NCBI GenBank assembly: GCA_037893225.1
Contig: JAZGUH010000117.1
Coordinates: 3,906,001 to 3,970,000, forward strand
Reading direction: 5' to 3'
DNA: 64,000 nucleotides
From: Hippasteria phrygiana
Lineage: Eukaryota > Echinodermata > Asteroidea > Valvatida > Goniasteridae
Of this stretch, positions 10,832 through 20,637 are shown piece after piece. Position numbers and translations under genes: made by a program. Each line of letters starts with the position of its first letter. Within the stretch, counting starts at the first letter, position 1. The notes under the pieces were generated by a model. The model was not told the DNA's origin. It did no database searches and was given only the letters and a program-made list of their open reading frames with translations.

Positions 10832-13564
10832 TCATTCATGTGCATCAATTTGCTCTCGTTTAATTGCGAGTTCATTGGTTTGGATGACACTACCAGAGTC
10901 ATCCGAAGCTTCAATCTTATCCTCAGAAGATTGTTCATGGTCGTTTGCATTTCCTACCGATTCTTTTCCTTCACTGGCAATTTCTACTGGCTCCTCGGCA
11001 TCCTTGCCACTGTTTTGGGTGTTTCCGTGTAGCGTCTTCTGTACTGTGCCATCACTTGACCCATCCACATTAGCAGGTTCGTCAACCTCCATTTTCTCAT
11101 CGTCAGATGCAGGTTTGTTATTGTCAATGGCATCTTTGCTACTTTGTTCATTATCTCCTTTAACATCGTCTACCTTCACCAACTTCTTCGAAACCAGATC
11201 ATCTGGCAACTTCTCCAACTTGATCGTGAGGGAGCTCACCTTTTTTGGCAATGACTCACCCCCTGTCGATTCCTCTGGCTTTGGTTTCGGACTGTCCTTT
11301 TCTTCTTTACTGGTGCTTGGGGCATCGTCGGTCAGGTCTACCAGAACTTCCTCCTCAATAACAATCACATCATCATCATCCTCATCCTTATTCATATTGG
11401 CTTTCTGGGGTGCTTTCACAGTCACTGGCACAACCTCCCGTTTGTAATGTCTAGATGACTGAAGACTGTTTGTCCTCACCTTGAAAGACTCGATTATTAG
11501 TGCTCCGCGTGGACAACTCTCGATGTGGCAAGCCATCAGTGTTGGGGACAGAGAACTGAATTCGCAGTTTCTGCAGCCAAGGAGAATACGGCCATTGTTC
11601 ACGATGGTCTTTCTGATATGATGGATCTTCGGAGTAGACCCAGCCTTGTGAAACACGATCATGTGGTTTGCGAAGGCGGTTCCACAATATGTGGTGTACT
11701 TGCAGCGGTTGCAGGACATTTTCTTGCGGAAATGTTCTCTGCAAACGTCTGTCATGATTCCGCATTCGAAGCATCTCAGGTGCCCTCTGGGTTTGATGAT
11801 TTCTCTGCGCGTCCACAGCGAAGGCGAGATTTTGATCCCAGTCTGCATGGGGAATGAAACTTTCTGGACAGAAGCGGCCTGAATTTGTTTGCCCTTGATG
11901 GACTGCAGCTGGGGAACCCCATTTCTTTCCTGAAGTGGATGTAACTTGTGATCCTCCTGGAGGTGCTCTTTCAGCATCGAGTTATTCAAGAACATCAGCT
12001 TGCAGGAACGACAGCGGAATAGCCCATTTTTGATGGAAACAGTCAGGTGGGTTTTACAGTGGCGCAGGAATGCATTGTTGCATCTGATGATGCGCACGCA
12101 GAAGGGACACATGAGAGCTTTGCTCCCCTCATGATGCTTGTTGAAGTGCAGTATCAGGTCGTCATAGATGGACGATGCGTAGCTACAGACTCCACACACA
12201 TAGGGCATCTGCAGTGACTTGTGATTCTTGGAGAGGTGATCTAACAGAGATGGGCCATCATCACAGGCCAGCTCGCAGATACTACACCTGTGCGCGCAGT
12301 ATTTGTGAGCCTTCTCTACATGGTGCTGCAGTGCAGATGCCGAGCTGAAATGCTTGTAGCAAGAGCGGCAACTGATCAGATTGTTCAGGGTGGAGTTCTG
12401 CTGTTGTTCCTTGTCTAGGTGGTGCTTAACATGCTGCATGTAGCGGATATTTGTGGGCAGCTTTTTGTTGCATACATAGCAGCGGAAGCTTCCTCTGGGC
12501 TTTTCATCATCCCACCACAGCCGACCCTGCTTCCAGCCATAGTAATTATCCTCCACATCTGGTTGACTTGGAACACTGGTTGCAGCACGTTTTGACCGTT
12601 TGCTGTTGGTCTTGTCGCCATCTGCTGGGGCTGAACGCTTGGCATTAACTGCTGGACTGCTAACCGGTACTTGCTCGGCTGTCTTGGTGGTTTTTGTAAC
12701 ACTCACTGCTTGAATGCTTGCAACTGTGCTTGCAGTGGTACTTAATGTGGTATTTGCAGGCTTGGTTGTTAGGATTGCATTAGGGACTGTCACACGAGTA
12801 CTCGTTGATAAGGGCACCAATATTTTCTGAACTGGAGCAGGTACAACGTTGGGAAGTCTCACTGGAACCTCACTTCTTGGTGCCACAGAGGAATTGAATG
12901 CTGGGTATGCAACCTGCGGTGACACAACAAGCTGGTAGTTGCCTGTTGAGCCCGGTACATTGACGACTTGCATACCGGTCAAATCGGTACCAACTGGCAC
13001 CTGTATGACCGTTTTCGGTACTGAAGAATTCACAGGGTTGATGACATTCGGCACCTGCTGTGTTGTGACCATGTTAGAGGGGATGGAGATGGTTCCTGGC
13101 ATGGCCACTTTGTTGACCAGTGTAGTCTGCATTTGCTGTTGCCAGCTTTGGGGTAGCGCAGCTTTCTTAATTGGTGTACCAATTGGAATCAATACATTTG
13201 CTTGCGGCTGTTGCTGCTGAAGCTGTTGCTGTTGAGGCAGAGACTGTGGCTGAGGAGTAGCGACACCATTTTCCAAAACCCCATTCCCTTTGCAGGACAA
13301 ATGGGGAGGTCTTTGGGTACTAGTTGCAGTAGCTTGTACATTGGTTGTGTCAAGCTTACCGTACTGTTTGTTGTAGGCCTCTAGGGCCTTTTGGTAAGCC
13401 TTCATCCTGTCCTCATGTTCGGAGTAGAGATGCTTCTGTGCATCCGACAAGGAATCCTCATCACATATCAAGAGGACTTCTCCTTTGGTGGAATTGTAAG
13501 TCTGCCTCTTGCTGCCTTGGACAAGATTTGTAGCAGCTGGCGACTTTCCCACAACCTGAGGCAT
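10832..13564 (-). CDS. POGZ/ZNF280-type C2H2 zinc-finger protein, 910 aa
   Basis: This is probably a nuclear chromatin or transcription factor. The start Met lies five bases inside an exon that begins after the acceptor tttccaag (exon edge 13569), so the whole coding region is one exon with a 5' UTR exon upstream. Residues 1-340 are low-complexity, rich in Gln, Pro, Val and Thr, with a Gln run at 111-119. Residues 355-540 carry six close C2H2 fingers (Cys pairs near 362/365, 399/402, 427/430, 457/460, 486/489, 518/521). Three more irregular fingers follow at about 598-684; the last is C2HC. The preface EKPRGSFRCYVC and the fourth finger MPYVCGVC strongly recall POGZ and ZNF280 proteins. The tail has tandem hydrophobic-acidic motifs VIVIEEE and VLVDLTDD (733-747), which look like SUMO-interacting motifs. 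It also has sumoylation consensus sites IKLE (781) and IKRE (901). No CENP-B or DDE domain follows, unlike vertebrate POGZ. Confidence 0.9.
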   Translation of the reverse strand: MPQVVGKSPAATNLVQGSKRQTYNSTKGEVLLICDEDSLSDAQKHLYSEHEDRMKAYQKALEAYNKQYGKLDTTNVQATATSTQRPPHLSCKGNGVLENGVATPQPQSLPQQQQLQQQQPQANVLIPIGTPIKKAALPQSWQQQMQTTLVNKVAMPGTISIPSNMVTTQQVPNVINPVNSSVPKTVIQVPVGTDLTGMQVVNVPGSTGNYQLVVSPQVAYPAFNSSVAPRSEVPVRLPNVVPAPVQKILVPLSTSTRVTVPNAILTTKPANTTLSTTASTVASIQAVSVTKTTKTAEQVPVSSPAVNAKRSAPADGDKTNSKRSKRAATSVPSQPDVEDNYYGWKQGRLWWDDEKPRGSFRCYVCNKKLPTNIRYMQHVKHHLDKEQQQNSTLNNLISCRSCYKHFSSASALQHHVEKAHKYCAHRCSICELACDDGPSLLDHLSKNHKSLQMPYVCGVCSYASSIYDDLILHFNKHHEGSKALMCPFCVRIIRCNNAFLRHCKTHLTVSIKNGLFRCRSCKLMFLNNSMLKEHLQEDHKLHPLQERNGVPQLQSIKGKQIQAASVQKVSFPMQTGIKISPSLWTRREIIKPRGHLRCFECGIMTDVCREHFRKKMSCNRCKYTTYCGTAFANHMIVFHKAGSTPKIHHIRKTIVNNGRILLGCRNCEFSSLSPTLMACHIESCPRGALIIESFKVRTNSLQSSRHYKREVVPVTVKAPQKANMNKDEDDDDVIVIEEEVLVDLTDDAPSTSKEEKDSPKPKPEESTGGESLPKKVSSLTIKLEKLPDDLVSKKLVKVDDVKGDNEQSSKDAIDNNKPASDDEKMEVDEPANVDGSSDGTVQKTLHGNTQNSGKDAEEPVEIASEGKESVGNANDHEQSSEDKIEASDDSGSVIQTNELAIKREQIDAHE

Positions 13565-13569
13565 GTTGC

Positions 13570-15200
13570 CTTGGAAACAGAAAAGAGAAAGATGAAAACA
13601 ATATGAAATATTGTATGGTAATTGTAATATCAGTAGCAATTACAATTTACATGTACATCAGAATTCTGGTGTGTTTTTTCTGTGTACAGTATTAACGGAG
13701 CAAAACAGGGAAATAATGTTTTAGAATTCTTTTTTTTAATAATTATTTTGGGGGCAAAACTATCATCCCTTTGCAGAGCGGTCTCAATGCAGCCAAATCC
13801 CCACTTTTGTGAGGTACCAGATTTTCTATCATAGTTTGCAAGAATTGTGTCTTGGGTCTTGCTGTCTCAACCAACTATTGGCTAAAATCTATTCAGTGAA
13901 AAACACTACAGCAAAATGATTAATCACAAGGTTTCCAGTGATGTCTACCATGCTCAATCACCTATCACTACAGGAAAATATACTCAGCGCGATATTGGGC
14001 AGAGGGGTACCCCACCCCCCTTTTCTCCCTATACCCTATACACTCTCCATACTATTGTTGGCTAACACATCCCCCTAGAGATCTGAAAAGAATTCCTGAG
14101 ATTCCGGGAACACAATGACCAACACAAAAGAGGGGGGTTCCCTCTGCCCCATATCGTGCATCATATGTAGGAAAATGCACCCTCTACTGTGACAGCTCGC
14201 ACAAAACTGCACCAGGTTTGAAGTTTGTTCATATCTTATTTCTTTTTCTTGAGAACAGAACTGGAAAATAATTGTGCAATTACACTATTTGTTTGATTCT
14301 TTCTTATAAATATTGTTTTTGAGGTTCAGTAGCCTACTTCGTTTTTAGTACTTCTTTTTCAGTGCTGCCTCTTTAAATAATCCTGAAATTTGGTGATAAA
14401 TATTTCTTCACTGGCTGTAACTGTCACATTATATACGTACAGTACATGTACCATGAATGGACACTATTACATGAATATATGTACTACGTGTATAAAACAG
14501 TGAACCCCAAAAGGGGGGGGGGGGGGTTAAGGTAAGGTAAGGGGTTGGACATAACATCACCAACAAAGGACAAAGCAACAAGTTATTTTCCACGCTTGAA
14601 AAATATTTGGATGTTTTTATGAATGACATTTAGAAAGTCTCAAAAGAAACAAACAAGTTTATTTTCTTACGAAGCTGAAAGATGACAATAAAACTGAACA
14701 CAAGCTGGGTACTTCTAAATCTGATCTCGATGAAACGGCTCATCATGACAGTCGAAAGAAACAATGACAACCCTAATTATTTTTTACCCCTTGGTTAAAA
14801 GGTATTTAAAGACATACATGTAGGTCTGAGGTCACTGAACTATGACCTCTGGGGCTTCAACCACCATATTTTTTAACGCACTGTCCTTATTTTGATCCTG
14901 TAAAAGTTTTTACGATTTTTGCGGTGGAAATATTGTCCTTCGGCATCATTTTGCATTTGCAGCTGTAGAATGGGAACCAGACAATGGAACTTTCAATGGA
15001 CAGAGCACCATTTCAGATTTAGGCCTATGTTAAAATATAGACGGTTTAGCAGAGACGATGAGGCAAAATTTACAATTTTGGAAAACGTAAATATTTATTA
15101 AAAATCATTAAAAGTCCCAACACAACATTTATTAATTGTCATTTTTATACAACTCAGCAGAAAGCCCTTAATGCCTGATGAACTGGATAAAAATCGCCAC
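13570..15200. other. upstream of the zinc-finger coding exon, no gene seen
   Basis: This should be intron leading to the 5' UTR exon of the zinc-finger gene; that exon could not be located. A G run is at 14512-14526. No coding exon is visible. Confidence 0.5.
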
Positions 15201-15302
15201 TCGGGGGGAGAGGGGGTGAAAGTGGGGGAGTGGGAGGGGGAGTGGGGAGGGGAAGGGGAGGGGGAGTGGGGAAGGGAAGGGGAGGGGGGTCAGGTCAGGG
15301 GG
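15201..15302. repeat. G-rich purine tract
   Basis: About 100 bases of almost pure G/A on the plus strand, with repeated GGGGAGGGG and GGGGGAGTGGG units. It has many G-runs of four or more and could form G-quadruplexes. It is non-coding. Confidence 0.85.
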
Positions 15303-15555
15303 TATCAATTGATAGGCGCATTACAACATGCATGAGTTATGTAAACCTATATACATGTAAGAGAAATACTGTATAATACATGCAGGTAGTACATTACACA
15401 CACACAATGTACTTCAGAATCATATGCATTGTACACAAGATAAATGTAGTACGCTGTTTCAGGAAACTGGCCTTATACATCCCTTTAGAGTGTGTATAAG
15501 TGTTTTAAAGTTAATGACAGTCAGGTTTGAATAACAAAAATTGTTTTTACATTAA

Positions 15556-16235
15556 CAGTGTTCTCCAAGGCCTTAAATTTTAGCAGGGCGTCAGACACAA
15601 TGCGAGCGCGGAGCACGAAGCCCTTACGGCGTGGGGACCGGTGCCCGCTGAAGGGCCCCGGGAAATTTTGGATTAGATGCTCTGTGGTGCAATCTGAGGC
15701 ATTTCCTGGCCACTTTCTTCTGACTCTTTGAATCAAATTTGCTCGTGTTTACACGGCCGGTGAGCTAAACATGCACGTGGGCACAGCGCGCGTGGATAAG
15801 GTATTTTTCGAGAGAAAAAGTGTTGCGGAACATTGTAATTTAGGTAAACTGGTTCTCGAAGCGACAAAGTGAAAATGATATTACAAGGGAGATTGGAACC
15901 AGTCCAGAATAATATTACGTATAGTTTTATGATGTGAATGCATAATATGTTGCGTACGTTAATGCGTTGCGTCCAGATCTGTTCGAATATTATAAACGCT
16001 ACTGCAATACTGCTGAATGTTAATGCTGGCAAACTCTTCATGTTCGTTCCACAGAGTGCGGTAAACTTCTTCGTACTTAGATAAACTGTGAAGACAGTAG
16101 AGAATGAGGGAAAATCCAATTGAAAAAAAATAGCAGGGCGGTGAAAATTTTAGCGGGCCGGTAAAACTTTAGCGGGGCGGGATACAATTTTGGCAGGGCG
16201 GCCCGCCCTGCTAAAACCCCTCGTGGAGAACACTG
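15556..16235. mobile_element. hAT-like non-autonomous element
   Basis: The ends CAGTGTTCTCCAAGG and CGTGGAGAACACTG form an inverted repeat of the CAGTGTTCTCC type common in hAT elements. The right end also holds repeated AGCAGGGCGG / TAGCGGGGCGG units, and the left end holds one (TAGCAGGGCG). Flanks share only ATTAA, so the 8-bp target duplication is not clean. No transposase frame remains. Confidence 0.6.
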
Positions 16236-17112
16236 ATTAAAAAAATAACAGAAATAAAACAAAATTTAAACGTGATTTTTATTAGTGATTTAAAAAAAGA
16301 AATTTCCAGTGATTTAAATCAATGATTTAAATTGAGTGATTTAAATCAAACAACCCTGGTTTGAAGGACATTACATAAAGCAATTTTTGGAGAAAAAGAG
16401 GAATTAAATTGTACATTTAAAGCAAAGACGATGGCAGTCGTAAGATGATATTTCTTCATGCTTTTATATCTGATCAATAATGTGCAGCCCGACGGCAGTA
16501 CTGTGCCAAATTCCAAAAAGCTATAAGAACAGTCTAATGAAGTATAAAATAACCACTCCAATCTGTTAAACTGACAACGGATGATACAGCATCTAAGACT
16601 ACGCATAGGCCGTATAGGGTTGAAAAAACAAACGAATCGAAATGCGGGAGTGGTATTGGCAAGTCAAAAGAGCATTTCTTGAATTTTTCTTTCTGTTTTT
16701 TATGAAAATTTAATTTCGATTTTCAATAATTTTCCTTGACCCACCCACCCACATTTTCGAATTTTATTTTTTTAAATATTGAACATTTTGAATGGCCCCT
16801 TAGTAATAGTATTTCACTAGACTACCGGACTTGTTCGGTCAAGAGTTCACTAGACCAACACTTAGATCACTGGACTCGGTCCAGTGGATATTTCGATCCC
16901 TGCATTTGCGGGCAGAATTACAATAGAAGGCACAAGAAATGCTTGAAACGGAGCCAAATCAGTAGGCATCCGTAGAGCCCAGTGAATTTTTTTTTTAGCA
17001 TCCACTTCCTTTTTAGAGGCTCTTTGTGCTTTTTTCCTTCTACATCTAAAAAAAAAAATAAAAAAATAAAAAAACGAGCGCTATATATGTCTGTTTCCTA
17101 AACAGAACATAG
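16236..17112. other. intergenic, no gene seen
   Basis: Non-coding. A short GATTTAAAT-type repeat occurs at about 16270-16345 and poly-A patches at 17048-17075. Nothing protein-like. Confidence 0.5.
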
Positions 17113-18253
17113 GGCTTTTCCATATTATTTGCTATAATGTCACTTAGAATATTGCCTACTAATGAGAAATTTGACTACCCACCAAGTTTCGTGACAATCC
17201 GACGGATCTACCAATTTATATGTGTCTATAAATTACGCCTTTAATAACGTCATTATGATGTTCCACATCAATCACCTCTATTTTTTACATATTATTTATG
17301 ACCTAACAAACTTATTTCAAAAAGAATTTCGAAAGTAGTTTGTTGTTGACGGGATATGGCTTACAGATTCAAGAACATAACCATGTTAAAATCATATTCA
17401 ATTACCGGCCTTTTAACATACCAGGTTTCACCCTAATCGGTCCAACAACTGTCTAGATATGGCCCCTTTTAAAAACGCACCTTTAAGGTGACGTCACGTG
17501 ACACATAATGACATTATCATGACGTCACTTCGGAGTTTGCATTCTTGTGACAATATCTGTATACCCACCAATTTTCGTGACGATCGGATGTACCCTTATA
17601 CGTGTTTCAAAAAAGCACATTTTATGATGACGTCCTCATGACAACACACATTTTTCACATTTATATACAATTATGTATGATCTAACAAACCTATTACAAA
17701 AAGAATTTCTAAATTAGCATGTTCTGTTGATGATATATGGCTTTAAGGTCCAAAAACTTAAACAATACTATAAAAATCATATGACGTCATCATGATGTCA
17801 CATCAATTTTCATCTATAACATGCTCACCTACCAGCCTACCACATTTGATCTAATCAGACCTACGGTTCTCTAAATATAGGCCCTTCAAAAATGCACCTT
17901 TAAGATGACGTCACGTGACCCACGATGACGTCATCACAACTGTACTTGTCAAAGCAAACATTTGCAATTTGAAACATTAATGAAATTTGAAACATTTAAA
18001 AAATCATAGAAAATAAGCCGATGACGTCACCATGACGTCACTTCGGATTTTGCATGCTAGTGACAATATCTGCCTACCCACCAATTTTTGTGACGATCGG
18101 ACCTACCCTTATATGTATTTCAAAAAAGCACATTTTTGATGACGTCATGATGACGTCATACATTTTTCACATTTATATGTAAGTATCTATGATCTAACAA
18201 ACCTATTACAAAAAGAATTTCGAAATTAGCATGTTCAGTTGATGAGATATGGC

Positions 18254-18403
18254 TTAACCCTAACCCTGCCAGACGCAGCACAGTGCATCTGTGGTGACAG
18301 CTTGACCTTGCTGCACTCTGCACACAAGTCAATGTGACAAAGTATGCAATTTGATGCGTCTGGCAGGGTTTCTAGCCAAAATACCCTGGAGGGTTAGGGT
18401 TAA
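18254..18403. mobile_element. TTAA MITE, family B copy 3, nested with visible empty site
   Basis: This element interrupts the repeat phrase GATATGGC-TTAA-GGTTCAAAAC. At 19334-19354 the same phrase is present uninterrupted with a single TTAA. That shows insertion at TTAA with duplication of those four bases. Confidence 0.9.
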
Positions 18404-18657
18404 GGGTTCAAAACTTCAAAAATTACTGCAAAATCGTATGATGACGTCATCATGACGCCACGTCGATTTTCATCTATAACACAAGCCGGTCCACCAACAA
18501 ACCAAGTTTGAGCTCAATCGGAGGTAGGGTTCTCTAGATATAGGCCCTTCAAAAACGCACTTTTGAGATGACGTCACGTGCCACGTGATGACGTCATCAT
18601 GACGTCAGAGTAATATGCACGAGTTCGGTACAGGGTCCAAGTCTATGCAAACTCTCA

Positions 18658-18878
18658 TTAACCCTAACCATCCCTAACCTGCCAAAATCAAACACCCCAT
18701 TGTGTTTAATTTTGTGTGATTGGGTACTGTAGAGCCTTGGCACCATCACTTTGCATGGGACTTGATGCCCTGATTTTGTCAAAGTACAAAGAATGTGCCA
18801 TTGGTTTACTACACAGTGTTGAATTTTGGCTGATTGGGGAAGGTTCCTAGAAAAAACAGCCGGGGGGGTTAGGGTTAA
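18658..18878. mobile_element. TTAA MITE, family C copy
   Basis: A 221-bp unit from TTAACCCTAACCATCCC to GGGGTTAGGGTTAA. It shares GCCTTGGCACCAT(C/T)ACTT and AAAGAATGTGCCAT with 60442-60661. TTAA lies at both ends. Confidence 0.85.
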
Positions 18879-19096
18879 GATTGAAGTCTGTTTAATGGCA
18901 AAAGTGGCGGCGAGAATAAAACGTGTGCTTTGTCTATGGCATTTTTGATAGAAGAACAAGAAGGAGAAGAAGAAGAAGAAGAAGAAGAAGAAGAAGAAAA
19001 AAATAATCAGAACAAAAACAAAGGCCTTTCCGAAAAATTTCGGAAAAGCCAAAAAATAAAAAAAATAGACATAGTCTGTTCACGGTACAGATTACA

Positions 19097-19410
19097 TGGC
19101 TTTTCCAGTGTATTTTTTATGACACCACTTCAAATTTTGCATACTAGTTACAATATTGACCTACCCACCAAGTTTCATGATGATCAGACCTACACTTTTA
19201 TGTGTTTCATGAAATCATGTTTTTGATGACGTTCATTATGACGTCACACATTTTGCACATTTATATTTAAATATCTTTCACCTAACAAACCTATTACAAA
19301 AGAATTTTGAAATTAGCATGTTCTGTTGTCGAGATATGGCTTAAAGGTTCAAAACTTAAAAATTACTACAAAATTGTATCAATTTTCATCTATAACACAA
19401 AGGAAATTTT
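19097..19410. repeat. 5' part of a second TGACGTCA-repeat element
   Basis: It starts GGCTTTTCCAGTG and repeats the same phrases as 17113-19050, then stops near 19400 inside the phrase TCATCTATAACAC. It provides the empty site for the nested family B element. Confidence 0.7.
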
Positions 19411-19739
19411 GGGATAAAGCGGCGATGAGGATGACAAAACGCAACGCGAAAATAAAGATGACGATCACCGCGACGCACAGTAAACACACAAAACCGCGTT
19501 CATTCGCCGCATAGCAACTGCCGTAAAGCGCGTAAGAAAATTGCATTTTCTACCAAAATAAACCGTTCAAAATAAAGAAAAACAATGTCAATAGAATTAA
19601 GAGAAGTCTGCTTTAGGTTGAAAAAGTAATTTTGGAATGAGAAAAAACCCTTGAATCTAATTTCATCAAAACTAAAGAGGGGCCCTACACTACCATGACT
19701 ACACAATCGCCGGGAACAGGGCCCTACCAAAAAAAGGCT

Positions 19740-19815
19740 TTCGAGTCAACTCGTACCTTGGACAACTCGTACCTTGGACAACTCGTACCTCTAATTAAGA
19801 CAACTCGTACCGCGC
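19740..19815. repeat. ACTCGTACC(TTGG) short tandem repeat
   Basis: Four units of CAACTCGTACC with TTGGA spacers. The inverse complement (GGTACGAGTTGG) is repeated at 29465-29590. The stretch between 19815 and 20275 has no recognised feature. Confidence 0.7.
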
Positions 19816-20274
19816 GACAGGTTTCGCGCGGTGCCGTGTGCATTAAAATTTATGCCAAATTACCTCATTTAATAAAAAATAATATTCGATTGGAAGTACG
19901 GCGAGATCATAGTAAATTAAATAATATTCACGACTTTGACAAAACAATGGTGCGCCATGCTAAGCTTCGGCAATAAATGCGCGCATCACCAGTATCAAAT
20001 CTTAATCAAGTTCAAACGGCAAACGCGTGCTCAATGCTTAGAGCCCGAGTTTGGCTACGGCACCGCAAAAAACCACAGAATTAGGCCGAACTATTGGGCA
20101 AACTTCAGACGATTTATTAATTAATTCCACAACAAAGTAGGCCTACGTGCCAGCCACTTACCTTCAATAAATTTATAATGAATTTCCTATCAAAAGTAAC
20201 AGCTAATTTATGAACTGCAAGTTAAACTGAAAAGTTAAGACGAAAAGCATCAACAGTGTGGCGCACGGTCATCT

Positions 20275-20423
20275 TTAACCCTCCTATACTTATAACTATC
20301 ACAGCCTATCAAAATCTCTAAACACCAACTCTGACAGTTTGTGTGTGTTTCAATCTGACATTTGATAGGTTTTGATCTGTACAGCAGCTGGGTCGATTTT
20401 GGCCCTGAGAACAGGAGGGTTAA
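20275..20423. mobile_element. TTAA MITE, family D
   Basis: A 149-bp unit with ends TTAACCCTCCTATAC and AACAGGAGGGTTAA; CCTATCAAAA and TTTGATAGG are complementary inside. It has TTAA at both ends and is non-coding. Confidence 0.75.
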
Positions 20424-20611
20424 AAAACAAAACAATTCACTTCTCAACAAAGTACTACTGTAAACAAATGAATTCCTACGTTCCTTTTCCCATCGAAGCC
20501 TAAAATAGCAAAAGTACAATTAACATGAATGCAGTCTAAAATAAACAAAAAAAGTATATGACAAGTTATTTGTGGACCCTATACATAAACACAAACATAA
20601 CTAGAGGTTAA

Positions 20612-20635
20612 GCGTCTGTTGAGGTCAACAGACGC
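20612..20635. repeat. perfect 11-bp inverted repeat
   Basis: GCGTCTGTTGA and TCAACAGACGC are separated by two bases. It sits two bases before the GGCTTTTCC end of the next TGACGTCA-repeat element. Confidence 0.85.
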
Positions 20636-20637
20636 AT

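Larger units (their letters stand above)
17113..19050. repeat. TGACGTCA-rich repeat element with GGCTTTTCC / GGAAAAGCC ends
   Basis: The stretch opens with GGCTTTTCC and closes with a hairpin CCTTTCCGAAAAATTTCGG followed by AAAAGCC, preceded by a (GAA)n run (18958-19000) and AATCAGAACAAAAACAA. Inside, blocks of about 300-600 bp are repeated. Each contains one or more palindromic TGACGTCATCATGACGTCA-type cores and the recurring phrases CACATTTTTGATGACGTCA, ACCTATTACAAAAAGAATTT and TCTAGATATAGGCCC. Two TTAA MITEs are nested within it. No open frame of note. Confidence 0.75.

Noticed and set aside
11525..13533. Many open frames on the plus strand over the zinc-finger gene
   Set aside because: They are antisense shadows of a 2.7-kb coding exon and have no family resemblance.
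18391..18408. GGTTAGGGTTAGGG-like words suggesting telomeric repeats
   Set aside because: They are the fixed ends of TTAA MITEs (families B and C), one or two units only, not telomere arrays.
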